Part shown: positions 1 to 12,075 of the stretch, one piece after another | How positions within the stretch are numbered: the first letter of the stretch is position 1 | Layout of the letters: each line of letters starts with the position of its first letter | Source: Dipteris shenzhenensis | Lineage: Eukaryota; Polypodiophyta; Polypodiopsida; Gleicheniales | NCBI GenBank assembly: GCA_047967505.1 | Contig: CM106538.1 | Length of the DNA stretch: 64,000 nt | Direction: 5' to 3' (one strand) | Notes under the pieces: model-generated | Told to the model about the DNA's origin: nothing | What the model saw: only the letters and a program-made list of their open reading frames with translations | The model's database searches: none | Position numbers and translations under genes: made by a program

Positions 1-3000
1 AGGTCATTGCAACAAAAATGGCTTGATGCCTAGCTCAAGTTATGAGGATGGGAGTAAGGTGGTGTTTGGTGTAGAGGGAGAAGTGGCTTGCATGGGCCAA
101 GAGAATTTGAAAGAGGAGAGAGGCTAGATGTGGAAGAAGAAGAGAGGGGGTTGGGGATACTTTTATAAGAAAGGAGGTGGGAGGGTGGAATTTAGTCAAC
201 ACTTCTGCACCCTAGAAAATTTCCACCTTTATGTAAGTAGGATAAATTGGATTTTCAAAGTCCCTTTTTTGTGTATAGGGGTTAGGACATGTACAACTTT
301 TAACATTTCATTGCCTGTAAATTTTCATGGATATGTCAATTGATTTTTTGTAAAAAGGAGAAATATTCAAGGTCTATGCTCTACACATTGATACCCATTG
401 CATGGCCTAATTCATTGTTTAATTGGGCATTTGGATCAAGAACATGACATTCCTAAGTTGGTAATTGAAGGTTTTGGTTGGATTATTGTTTTTGTCTATA
501 GTTGGAAATATTTTAGCTCTCTTAGCCTTTCAATGGTATGACAATAATAGTTTGTTTTTGTTCTTCACACATGCTTGTGCATGTCTACTTTTGCTTAAGA
601 TGCTAGTCTCTGCAATAATGGTACGTCATTTGAATGGTTCCAATGCTAGTATAGATATAAGGGGTGTCATCATTGTAGTATATTTGTTACTTAGGACCTC
701 GACTCATGGTTCGGTAAGAGCAAGTGTGAAAAGTAGAGGTTGCACATACTTGTATGAAATAGTGATTCATCAACATGGTTATGTAATGAAGGCTTTCACC
801 TCCATTGGGAGTTTAAGGTTTAGGAGGAGGTTTTAGTGTTCAAAAGGAGATCGGTGGGTTAGAAAGATGTTCTGGGGTTTATAATAGTGTACACGGTGTA
901 CTCATCTCCCTTATAGAAATGAATCATAAAAGTGATATCCTCACAAGTATTAAATACAACAATAGATTACACACTTTCTTATCAAATACATTAATCTTGT
1001 CAATAGAATTTGAGAGTTCTTTAGTCTCCTTTGCACCTCCGAACTCTCCGAAAGTTTGATTGCTTAATAATCTGCAAGATGCAATACAAGTGGACATCCT
1101 TGTTGCACTTGACACCCCTTTTCTCCATCTTCCTCCTATGCATCCATTTATCCTACCTTCACATTTTCCTTCCCCTCAACTCCTGAAATTGTAATAACCA
1201 AACATTACAAAAGTTTTGGACTCAAAAAGGGGCCTTGTAACAGAGCACTCGGGCTAGTGACATGGAATGATGAGGTGAATAAAACTAACTAAAATATTGG
1301 ATAGTGGAGGGTAATAGAGCATTGGAAATGGATTGACTTCCCTATTTCTTTATTCAAAGGCCTTAAGTTTGATGTAGGCCTCCCACTTGCTACCTCCACT
1401 AAATCATCACGTTTCTCAATATTAACCAACTTGAAAAACCTAGCTCCTCAACAAACTTGCACCATTTGTCTTGAAACCAAATCCTCCCATCCACCTACTA
1501 CACTCCTATCATTCTCTATCATTTCTCTTCCCTCTCCCTCATTTTGGAACTCCATTTTGATTTTTAAAAACTCCACCCCTATTTTTGAATCTCTTCCTTT
1601 CTTTTGAGTGGGAGGCTCATATCTTTATTTTCCCAATCATGGGATGGAATCTCCTGCCAAAATCTCATCATTTCCCTTGTCTACATGCATTTCCTACCCA
1701 TTTCACTTTCATTCTTCCAAAACTTTCAAGATTTTGAATGAGATTTACCCCGACTTCTTCTTGCTCTATTTTGGGAACTTTTCTTTCAAATCTCAGCACT
1801 TCTCTCAATACCATGAATGATACAAGGTGTTTCAAGTCTAGAATGAGCTACTGGATGAGATTCTTTGAGAGAAGATGAAAGAAGATTGATTTTCAAGCAT
1901 TGCAATTGCTTATGCATGAAAATCAACCCATGTATCAACTGGTCTATGAGGGGGCATGATTTGAGAGCACTTGTGAAGTTTTGTGGCCTATCAAAGCAAC
2001 TTTCATGGAGGTGGAGTCTACGCTAGTGTTTACTATTCACGTGCTACATAGTGATGCTAGAGCCGATCATTTTATTACAACCCATCATTGAATAGAGCTT
2101 TGAGTTAAAGGAAGAATGACATTCTACTTTTCCTATCTATCTTTCAAGAGAGTCGAATATGTGTACCAGAAGTCAGATAGTCACATGTAGTTATGCTATA
2201 GAGCTCCTTGGGAATGCACATGTCTAGTTGCTTCTTTTGCTCTTGAAGTTGACCCATTGTTAATGCACTACCAGCTAAAGACTTGCTCATCTTCGGCAAG
2301 TAGCATATGGAGAGGATATGTATCTGTCATAGTCTATTAGTAGCCAAGCTCTTCTTTCACTATGATCTACTGGTTGCCTGCTCTAGCTACACATGTCTAC
2401 TACAACTTTTGGTCACCAAAACAAGCTTAAAAACTCAAAGATAAATCCAAGGCTATTGCACTTCTTATAGTGCCAACCTCTATGATCTATTGCATCCAAT
2501 GTGTGCAAATCAGACAACATTCCAATGTGCTTATTGAGGCTTCTTTTGCAATGATTATATGGAAAGGTTTCTTTAAGTTTTGGAGGATTTTCCTTGGAAG
2601 ACAAAAATCAAGAGGTAATATCTTTACTTTTCCCACCTTCAAAGCATATTTCCCAAAATTCCTTCTTCATGTGTCTACAAAGCCAAAAAAAAAAAGTCAA
2701 GAGGAAGATTAAAAAGACAAAGCCAAAGACTTGGTATTATGATGACTACGCAAAGTAATTAGGATTCTTTAATTTTATGAGTAAGAACATGCACTTATAT
2801 GGATGTGCTAATTTGTGAAGGTAAAGACACTACCCAAGTAAGTCTATAAGCTTGTGTTAAGGGCCCCTTGTGCATAATGTCCTTAGACGACATAGATAAA
2901 TTCAACAGGTAGGATTCCACATTGGTAATCTAAAATAATGTATGCATTAATGAAGAGAAACTTGTGGGAAGTAGTACAAGGGGATGATTTTTTCATGTTA

Positions 3001-3180
3001 GTTTGTTAAAAAGCTAAAATTTTATATTGGTGTCAAAATTTTGTATGCTCTAATAAAAATAAATGTTTGAAACATTCGCCAGGATTTAAAACTTTTGTGC
3101 AAAAAATCTTAAAATTTTGCTAGGATTTATATTTTTTACTTCAAAATTCAAAAGAAAATATATAAAAGCATATTACATTC
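1..3180. other. AT-rich sequence, no recognisable gene
   Basis: Only short open frames with ordinary AT-rich composition are seen, and none carries a recognisable motif. A frame at 465-836 begins with a hydrophobic stretch but has basic, low-information sequence after it and no neighbouring support. The stretch is best read as decayed intergenic DNA. Confidence 0.5.
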
Positions 3181-3204
3181 TATAAATATTGCTAAACTAA
3201 AAGA

Positions 3205-3530
3205 ATGTGCTCGATAAGATTTTGCCAAGATTATATATTAATATATAAGAATACGTTCGATAAAAACATCCATGGACCGTCACCATCACAAGACACAATA
3301 GCTAGCCTAGGAGCACAGTGGAATGAGAAAAATGAAGCTGCATTAGGCATTATTGCACTTACATTGAGACATGATGTCATTCATCATATCATTGGTATTA
3401 TGGTAGCTAAGGCCACATGAGAAGAACTGAAAACATTATCACTCAATAAAAGCACTCTAAAGAATGCTTACTCAATTTTAGGTCTAGGATGGAAAACACC
3501 TTAGACGATGTAGGAGTTGTAGAAGGAAAG
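3205..3530 (+). pseudogene. copia-like gag remnant
   Basis: The translation from about 3270 carries the pattern QWNEKNEAALGIIALTL, then a run about hydrophobic HHIIG, then TAK-A-W-EEL after reading through a TGA at 3418. This is the order seen in the gag-like domain (UBN2/DUF4219 type) of plant Ty1/copia elements: a tryptophan, an A-x-x-x-I-x-x-x-L helix, then 'AKxxWexL'. The following bases give LNKSTLKNAYSILGLG in line with 'k..L...l'. No zinc knuckle, protease or LTR was found nearby, so this is an isolated fragment. The match rests on pattern recognition only and could be coincidental. Confidence 0.35.
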
Positions 3531-4669
3531 AGGTATACATTTCTGACTCAGTAGACTACTAAAAGAAATACCCTATGGCTTCATGAAGCAATAGACTACA
3601 AAGTAAGAGGCATAGCATTACAGAATTTTTGGACTCAAAAAGGGCCTCTTGGATTAAGTCCTTAAGATTTGTGATTAGCAAACCAACCAATGGGAAGGCT
3701 TGGGCATTCAGAGAATGGAGAATTCCATATTGGCCTCTCATTGGTGGAGATAATTCCCTTGGTCCCCACTAGCTTCCCATTTGCCTCCCTCTTGTCCCCA
3801 CCACATCCTGGGGCATTTGCTCCCCCCCTTGACTCTTGGCATGGTCCCCTACACTGCCTTGGAGTCCCCCAAAACTATCCCCATTGACTCAAAATCTTCC
3901 TCTCAACCTCTACCTCATCTCAACCTCCTCTTAGCTGTCTTGTCCTCCTCTCAAACTTCTCTCAACCTTCTCCATTCAACCTTCCTTCAACGGGTGGAAG
4001 CACATTAACTCGCTATGATTTTGGTGCTTTTTAGCATTGACAAGATATCATGAGTTAAAAGCACACACATTTGAGAATGATTCATATCCATTTGATACTT
4101 CTATTTTATGAAATAATATTTAAGAGTACACGAATAATCGTAACAAGGCATGGCCTTGCTCTTGACTGCATGCAATTGACGTTGAACGAGAGTTGAGAGC
4201 CTTAGTTAGTGCTCAACAAGCTCAAAAAGAATGAGGGGGGTGTAACAGTTGATGTGCTTGCATGAGCTATGATCATCATGGTTGGGAAGGGAAGGAGTGG
4301 GGGGCATGGGCTCCATAGCTCTAGGAGTAGGAGAGAACAAGTTGGAGGGAAGCTAAAGCCACCTCCAGTTCCAGTTTAAAAGAACAATGCCTAGAGAAAA
4401 GAGCAAGCTGCTCTTGTGGACTTGTCAGAAGAACAGGAAGCATTAGAGCTAGAGGTTCACCTGAAAGCACAAGACAAAACCCCTCCAAAGAGGAGGAGAT
4501 TCAACATGCAAGCCTTTTACATAGTTGGTTCATCCTTTTTTTGTTCCTATTTGTTTTTTCTCTATGGCTCTTCTCATATCATTTATACACTTCAACATGT
4601 CTCATTCTGTGTTCACGGTGATGGAAAGCTCTCAAACTAGAGTATCCAAATCAAAGGAACCTGTGCCTT
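3531..4669. other. no recognisable gene
   Basis: Short frames only. The 3780-4000 stretch is pyrimidine-rich on this strand (repeated CCTCTC and CCCC), which produces proline/serine-rich frames of no apparent meaning. A frame at 4416-4640 opens with an acidic, glutamate-rich segment and could be the front of the pseudogene that follows, but a frame break separates them. Confidence 0.4.
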
Positions 4670-5515
4670 ATGAAGGAGTATTTTCATGCTGAATATAGCC
4701 TTAGTTTGATGGGAGCTGATCCCAAAACCTTGAAGGAGATTGATTTGTCAAAAAGGGAGTGGTCAGGCATATTTAAAACTCCCAGAGATCTGTTTGTGTA
4801 TAGAATTAAGTGTAGTAGTGTTTGTCCTAAAGCATACAAGGATTTCCTTCTTTTCCATAATAAGGTGTAGCAAAAACAGTGCCCTATTAACAAGGAGGTC
4901 ACAATGGCCTTTGCAAGGGCACACACAAATAGTTTAGCCAGAGCAAGGCAGTTTAGTTGATTTTTCATGGGCAATTTTTGCAGAGAGCAGCACGTCAAGG
5001 AGTTGAAGAAAAGTTGATATTTTGAGAGCCACACAATCAAGTGGAAGAAAAATAATGAAGGATCTTTTGCAATCCATGATGATGAGGAATACTATGTTCA
5101 AGATGGCATTCCTTGAAGATGAGAGGGCTTGTCTTGAAGAAACCCCCATATCAAGTATACAATGTACAAGGCATGGCAAGAAAAATAGGGGTCGTATGCT
5201 CGTCATATGACTATTGGCCACCCACATGTAGAGGAAGAAATTATTTCTCTACTTGATCACTTGGATGTTGAACTTAAAGCTATTGGATAGGAATTGGAGA
5301 GGGAAAACACTTCATTAATAGATGCAATTGTTAAGAAGTCTAGGAGTCGGGAAACTATAAGTGCAGTTGTCAAGCAACTTAGAGTAGAGAAGGAGGAAGC
5401 GAAGATTGAACTACAATCCTTGCAACTAGACTCTATAGATACAAAGAGGATGTTTGAGTTTCATTTGACAATTGAAAATCTCTCTAAGACCTTGACACGC
5501 TTGGTTGGACACTGA
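4670..5515 (+). pseudogene. unrecognised coiled-coil protein, broken by several stops
   Basis: One reading frame stays protein-like from 4670 to 5515 but is interrupted by about eight stop codons, for example at 4868, near 5117-5145 and at 5288. The front part has the segment GADPKTLKEIDLSKREWSGI and a cysteine pair. The tail at 5294-5515 is a charged heptad-like helix rich in glutamate, lysine and leucine (VVKQLRVEKEEAKIELQSL), consistent with a coiled coil. I do not recognise the family. Its decay resembles that of the transposon genes elsewhere in the window, so it may be a transposon-borne accessory gene. It could equally be an old captured plant gene. Confidence 0.35.
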
Positions 5516-7095
5516 ACATGTTGAAAACAAAGCGTTTGATGCCCAGGCATGTGCATTGGACTTTGATTGTCACTAGTCTCATCTTGAGTTGCAAATGTAT
5601 ATATTCATTATGTTTCTAAGACTTGCTCCATGTTGTATCATGTTTGTAGGCTATAGCTGAGATGCACTTAGAGCACTTGTCAGAGTTTGGAGGTCAACAT
5701 ACTCTGGCTTTGCAGATGCTACATGACTTGAAGAGCAAGGGACATGCACGGTTTGTACCTTCCCCTCCTCAACCTTGATGTGTAGTAAAGGACCAAGTCA
5801 ATGTCTCAGGCTAATGCAGAGATTGTGGGATGGCCCTTGAGTGTGAGAACATATTACTTGTGAGAACAATGTGGTTGTCAAGTTGGGAAGAAGAAGAAGT
5901 CCACTTTTACTTCTCTACTTGAACCTTCGAAGAGACAAAATATGCCATCTAGTACAATGGAGGATGTAACGATGGCTAAGAATGTTGTTAAACCATGTGC
6001 ATGCAAGAAGTTGTGATGTACACACTCTATCTTGTTGTTCAGGTCCATGCCAGAGTGGAACCAAGTGCTCAGCCCATGTGGCATTCTTCTACTTTTGAAA
6101 ACCTATAAGCAGTCTAGTAGATCATGTGACTTGGTCTCCTATAGTTGTAAGGACTCCTTAGTCTTGTTTATAAATGATAAATAAAATAATGTGTTTTGAG
6201 GAAAAACCTCATAATATTGTTCTCTTACCATAGCAACCCCCATTTGACATTTATTGAAAGCTAACTAGCTTATATTCTATGGTACTTTACTTATTGGACT
6301 AGATATTCTACTTAGTGCACAAGTTATAATATTGGGCGCACACTGGTATACTTATGGTCCCAACTACCCTATGTTAGTTAGCATTCATGTTGAGAGTTAA
6401 CCTACCAAACTTCTACTCATGCTAGTTAGATAAGTTGTAAGCTAATGTTTTATTAGAAACATACTAGTTAGAGGAACTCACTTCTTTCAGCTTTCATTGT
6501 TGGATTGTTGTTAATTGTAGATCCATCAATGTGTAACAGAGCTGCACACTCTGCAACTCTAGAGTTGCAAGACAAAATTGCAAAAAAGGTTGACAACATT
6601 GTGAGAGACCTTATAAATCTAGGGTATGACCCACAAGATATTGCAACTACAGATCTAAGTTGCATTAATTCGCCCGTTTTTTTAAAAGCTCGAAAAAACG
6701 ATCAAATTCACATTTTTTGCGATTTAAAATGCATAAACTAATTTTTCCTATTTTATTCATACCAATAAGTTATTTGTATGAATAATGTAGTATTCATACT
6801 GTAGCATTACATGGCAAAGCCACTTCTAAATTGCAGGCCATTTTAGCAAGGCAGTTGGCTAGAGAGCTTAGGACATGAATTACTTATTTGTATGAATAAC
6901 TACAGTGTATTTGTATGAATAAATAAAGTATAAAAATAGAACTTACTCCCATTTTTGTATTCATATGAATACTGCCACTTGCCTTCCTTGCCACCTAAAC
7001 TACATGCTTGCTAATCTTACCTACCTCCTACTTGCTTATGTTACCTGCCATATTACCTTACCAACTAGGTCACCCACCCTTCATAGGTAACTTGT
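5516..7095. other. no recognisable gene
   Basis: AT-rich DNA. A 78-residue frame at 6505-6741 (with the segment KKVDNIVRDLINLGYDPQDI) looks protein-like but is isolated. The stretch 6760-6970 repeats a short TTTGTATGAATAA motif several times, with ATTCATAC in the opposite sense. Confidence 0.35.
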
Positions 7096-7099
7096 TCTC

Positions 7100-7925
7100 T
7101 TTTGTCTAAGATTGGCACTCATCTCTCTTGCGAGATTTGTGTGTTGTAGTCTTTTTTAATTAATTAATGTTTGTTTTGTTTTGTGTTTTAGACTGGCACT
7201 CATCTCTCTTATGAGAGTTGTGTGTTACAGTCTTTTTTATTAATTGGTGTTTGTTTTGTATTGTGTTTTAGAACGGCACTCATCTCTCTTGCAAGAGTTG
7301 TGTGTTGTAGTCTTTTTTTATTGATTAATGTTTGTTTTGTATTGTGTTTTATACTAGCACTCATTTCTCTTGTGAGAGTTGTGTGCCTCAGTAATTTTTT
7401 TACTTATTAATATTTATTTTCTTTTGTGTTTTAGACACTTGCAGTCATCTCTTTTGCGAGAGTTGTGTGCTGTATTTTTTTTAAATTTATTAATGTTTGT
7501 CTTGTTTTGTGTTTAAGACGGACGCTCATCTCTCCTGCGAGAGTTGTGTGTTGCAATTTCAGTTTCTATATAAAGAGTTGTTATTATTTGAGGTTGGAAC
7601 TCATCTCTCTTGAGAGAGTTGTGTGTTGAAGTCTCACTTTTGATAGACATGTTTGTTTGTAGGATCTCTTAGTCTGGCACTCATCTCTCTTACAAGAGAT
7701 GCGTGATGCAGTCTAAGCTTAGCAATGTTTTCATAGATGCTTACTCTGACACTCATCTCTCTCTATGCAGTCTAACCTTAGAGATGTTTTCATAGACACT
7801 TATTTTGGCACTCATCTCTCTCTTGAGAGTTAAGTGATGTAGTCTACATTTGATATCATGCGATGTACTCATGGACACTTAGTCTGGCAATCAACTATCC
7901 CTTGATAGTTGTGTGTTGCTGTTGA
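7100..7925 (+). repeat. 11-unit tandem array with a conserved hairpin core
   Basis: A block reading roughly GGCACTCATCTCTC, then TTGC, then GAGAGTTGTGTGTTG, then CAGTC recurs with its CACTC position near 7116, 7197, 7277, 7358, 7442, 7522, 7598, 7678, 7750, 7809 and 7888. The usual spacing is 76-84 bp, shrinking to 72 and 59 bp late in the array. CTCTC and GAGAG can pair across a four-base loop in most units. The early spacers are T-rich and end in TGTTTTAGA; the later spacers are different sequence while the core stays, so the hairpin is the constrained part. The array ends just before the decayed gene starting near 7938. It may be the subterminal array of the transposon carrying that gene, or an independent minisatellite. 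Confidence 0.8.
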
Positions 7926-7937
7926 AGCCTAGTGTTA

Positions 7938-9770
7938 GATGTGAAGAAATGGTTAGTCAGTGTTCCATTTTCTAATCCGACAATGCTATTGAGGTTTGTG
8001 GGACAGGAACAACGGAATGTATGGATACATTTTGACTCAGCATTCAACTGCAAAAATGTATAAGACATTGTATGTCTGAGAAAGAATGGAGAAGGACCAA
8101 GAATGTCGATAAATTCAGACTTGAAAGAGCAGATGCAAAGGGAAATCGAAGACCATTCAAAGACAAAGAATGAGCTAAGGAGAGCAAGAATGAAGAGAAC
8201 CATTCTTGGAGAGAGACAACGAAGCAAGAGAATTTGAAACATTGTGGAGTTGAAAGCTAGCACTGGAGGATGTAAGCGCAAAGTACAAAAAGCAAGGTAA
8301 GAGTACATCTTGTTTAGCCATTGTATTTGTATATGTGTGTTTGTCTTGCAAGAAAATCTATAATATTACAAAGTGTACTTGTTGCAGGGAAATTTTAGGA
8401 CCTGAGAAAGAAAACATTGATCCTAATTTAATTCCCATCAAACAAATGAAGGGTTTAGTCTCCACTATTGTTGCAAAGAACATGATGGAGGAAAATAAGT
8501 TTAAGAAGGTGAAACATGAAGTTCTTGAAGACTTTGTATCAGAAAGTAAAGTTGATGTCACGAAAATTCAAGAGGCTCTTGATGTGAGCAGAGTGAGCAA
8601 AAAGGGATATGGTTCAATATTTAGAGTTTTGTCATCAACATTAAAATATCAATGGATAAAAAATGTGTTGTTACCAACACCAAGTGTGGAAGGAATGTGG
8701 TCATCTCAACCAAGAAACTGATAAGTTTATTGGACAATATTTTCATATCGAAAGTGTATATGAAAGTGAAAAGGGAAGCACTACATATAATGCTTGGAAT
8801 AATATTTTTGTAGATCTTGAACAATTGCAGAGGCTTATGGTTGAGTTCTATAGTATCACATTTGAAGAATGTAAAGGAGTTTTGAAGTTTTTTGTGAAGC
8901 TCGATGAGTGTGAAATCATCAAGGAAAAAAAGATAGAGAGAGTTTCTATCACTTTGATGAATTGAGCACTTGATCAAGCGATCATGAAGTCTGGCTCAAA
9001 GTACTTTAGTGTCCAATCAAAAAAGCACGTATGGTGGTTGGGCGCATTTGAGGTATGTAAACTATCTCCTTCCAAATTAGTCTTTGCTCGAAATGTAATA
9101 AATTTTATATCATATATCTTGCAAACCTGTGGTTTTAAATTATAGGTGAAGAATGAGGACCATGCAGTACTTTATTGGGTATTGCAGTACTTTATTGTGT
9201 ATTTCATCAAATAGATGTACCATCAATTATCAAGAGTCAAGTCCAAGAATGCCATCTTCATGTTCCAGTGAAGGGTGATTTTCAAATCGAATGGCATATG
9301 GCAGGTGACCTGAAGACACTAAAGTGTATGTTCAATATAAGCAAATGGGGTAACTCAAAATCTCCTTGCTTGTACTACAATGAACTAGCTCATGTCCTAG
9401 ATTCTAAATGGTGGAAAAGAGCACCCAATAGAGATAAAGTAGGTACAAATTTCAAAGCAGTTCTTGAGATCCCATTATGCAATGTTCACATTTGTACATT
9501 GCATGCATTATGTAGGATCATTGAGAAAGTTGTTTTCCTATATATTGGATTTGCATGGAAACTTTGCCCTGAGAGCAAAAGAAAAGAGGCACTATAGTCA
9601 TTAGAAGCAGTGCTATTAGAAATTGGTCTCCATGGAGGAGATGTACATATTACAAAGGATCTTAAAAAATCTACAAATGGAAAAGATGTTTCCATCAAGC
9701 TATCTATTGGTGGAGTAAAGGCTAGAAGATTTCTGTCTCATCCAAAGAAAAGAAAAATAAATGGCAGTAA
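7938..9770 (+). pseudogene. multi-exon transposase-like gene of unrecognised family, decayed
   Basis: Three exons can be followed: about 7938-8296, 8388-9052 and 9146-9770. They are joined by short GT-AG introns at 8297-8387 and 9053-9145. Exon 1 contains RFVGQEQRNVWIHFDSAF and a charged helix; exon 2 contains GPEKENIDPNLIPIK and later KSGSKYFSVQSKKHVWWLGAF; exon 3 contains HVPVKGDFQIEWHMAGDLKT, a cysteine, then SPCLYY and IGLHGGDVHI. An acidic 'GDLK' followed by a Cys-containing segment is a layout seen in several eukaryotic DDE transposases, which is why I call it transposase-like; the exact family is not recognised. Damage: in-frame stops in exons 1, 2 and 3, a frame change near 8700, and a 20-bp tandem duplication (9164-9183 / 9184-9203) that shifts the frame. 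Its 3' end runs into the opposing gene near 9740-9770. Confidence 0.5.
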
Positions 9771-10790
9771 AACAACATACGTATCAAGGATAAAGTATAA
9801 CTTGCATTGTACATCATACAACAAGACGTACTCTTTTCCCTCAATATTGAATGAGGGAAGAATGGGAACAGTGAGGTCAGAGCTCTCAGCCTCAACATGA
9901 TCCACTATGGTAGCATCTCTTAGGGTCTCATTTTTTAAGGCCACTAGGTCCACCAATGCTATAACTGCAAGCTCCTCCTCTGTCGGGTTGATCTTCTCTT
10001 CCACTTCTAATAGGTCTGACTTTTCCTTTGTTTCTTCTTCCTCATCGCTATCCTTTGGGTCCTCAACTGATTCATCAACATAGTGTACATACATGGCAAA
10101 TGCAAGTGCTTCTTCAAGTATCCTACAATTGCCCTGGTGTACAGTGCATATTCCCTTGTGGTAGTCTTCAAAACTGTCAAATAGCTTGTGCATTTGATAC
10201 CTTATCCTGTCATTTGCATATCCTTGACATGTACAAAAGTCTTGCTATTGACAACTTTTGATCCTTCAACTGTAAGCTTGTGGAAGGATTCATACATCTC
10301 TCTAAGAAAATGCTTGTGATGTGTTAGAAGAGACTGCAAATCTAGCTTCTTATTGAACATATCATGGTATTTGTGATAGTACATTTGGCATTTTGACTTC
10401 TACAGAAATTCAAAGAACTACAGTTGGGGTGACTTCTTTTCCTCCTTCCCCTTTCCCTTAGCAACTGACTGTCCACCTTTGTAAACCCTTGTCATTGGGA
10501 TTTCTTCTCTTGACTGCATCATACAAAATAAAAAATGAGTCTTGCACATATAGCTAAAAAGAAACAAAAGCACTCATACATAAATTCTTACCTAGAGATT
10601 CCTCCTCCTTTATAGCATAAGTTGAGAGGTCAATGGTCTTCCTAAAAGGTCTTGGTGCATCACCTGCATCACCTAGATGGTTAGCTCCTCCTCTTTGAAA
10701 GTTTTTAGAAAAACGTGATATGATTGTCTTTATAATTAAATCAAGTAAATCTACAAGATAGTTGTCTTGATCATTCAAAAGATGAAGCAA
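9738..10790 (-). pseudogene. unrecognised acidic protein gene, decayed
   Basis: The minus strand stays protein-like in pieces: 10554-10790 (with KNFQRGGANHLGDAGDAPRP), about 10385-10520 (with EEIPMTRVYKGGQSVAKGKG, read through two stops), 10202-10384 (with HHKHFLREMYESFHKLTVEG) and 9738-10193. The last piece has an acidic block, PKDSDEEEETKEKS, followed by PTEEELAVIALVDLVALK. Stops and frame changes separate the pieces, so no product is expected. I recognise no domain. The gene is convergent with the transposase-like pseudogene and may be a second gene of the same unknown transposon or an unrelated remnant. Confidence 0.4.
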
Positions 10791-10861
10791 ATGCCTATAA
10801 TAGCTGATGTAGTAGAATTAGATAGATCAAGAAGCCACTTGAAAAGGTAGATCAAGATTCT

Positions 10862-12075
10862 GGTGTATTTAAGTACCTGTATCCTTTCTCTCCATGGCTT
10901 TTGCACAAGTATAGGTAGGTGGGGATGATGATGGGAGAAAAGCAAGGTCTAAAATATTGTCCAGATGAAGATGAGGAAGAAGATGAAGATTCAAAACTAT
11001 TGAATGGATGGAGAAAAGTGAAGATAAGAGGAGATGGCAAAGATATCTATTCAAGTCACACTTGTCAGCCACACATGCCAAAACTGGTCTTCAAGGTACT
11101 ATATTTAAAAAATCTAGTGATTGCATGCACCTATTTTAGATCAAGTTGCCAGATTTAATCGTTCCCTTTGTCATCTCCATCTCTAGTTTCATCTTCCTCC
11201 CTACACGCTTGTGACAGACAACCTTAACAACTCTATTACACTGACCCAATATGTACAGCTTCAACTCCTTTCCCTAGACCCACTACAGCTCTATCTCATC
11301 CCATCAAGATGACACCCATCAAACTGTTATCCCACCACAACCTCACCAGCTCTATCACATTGACCCACTACAGCTCAAGATAAATCAAGCTAAAAAACCA
11401 TTAAGCTATCACCCATCAAGCTCTTCTCAAGCTGATACATACTAATAAGGTTAGTACCTTTTGTAAACTAGTCTTTGTTAAACATTCTATAGACTCTTGC
11501 AGAACAATTTGCTAAAAAACATGATATTCATGTTTCTTCAGGAAAAGTGCTTCAAATCACATTTTTAATCAAATTCTTGCACACCTAGCATGTTTTGCTA
11601 ATAAACGCGATATAGGGTGTTTTTATGGAAAAGAGCCTCAAATCGTGTTTTCTAGAAAAAAAGTTATCCTCTATGTGCTGTGTCACTGGCACCTAAGGAA
11701 AGGTGAGGTCTACACAATCACAAATCAAGAAGACACTACTGCCCACAAACATAGAAGATTCCTAAGTGGTATATATGAGTACCTGGATTTGTTCTATCCA
11801 TGGTTGGCCCTGGTGACTTGTCTATGGCTCTTGCATAGGTGCAGTAAGGGGGGGGTTGGGGGGATGATGGGAGTAAGGGGGGGGATGATGGCAGTGATGC
11901 AGATAAGGATGTGGTGAAGGGATGGAGGAAAGTGTAGATCAAAACTACTAGAGGGATGGAGAAAAGTGTAGATAAAAGGAAAGGGCATAGTTTTCAATGA
12001 ATGACACATCTATCTTGTCAGCCACACATGTGGAAAATGGTCTTCTAGGTATTTGTGCATTTATTTCCTCATGAC
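10862..12075 (+). repeat. two diverged direct copies of a ~300-bp segment
   Basis: 10862-11165 and about 11775-12075 share, in order, a 'TACCTG..TCTCCATGG' start, 'GCTTTTGCACAAGTATAGG' versus 'GCTCTTGCATAGGTGCAG', a purine run with GATGATGGGAG, 'GGATGGAGAAAAGTG', 'TGTCAGCCACACATG' and 'TGGTCTTC..GGTA'. They are clearly homologous but strongly diverged. The second copy has extra G tracts and an extra GGATGGAGGAAAGTGTAGAT unit. About 600 bp of unrelated sequence separates them. The purine-rich core gives meaningless acidic frames on one strand and serine-rich frames on the other. Confidence 0.6.

Noticed and set aside
7100-7925. CRISPR-like array
   Set aside because: Repeats and spacers both drift, spacers resemble each other, and the context is a plant nuclear genome.
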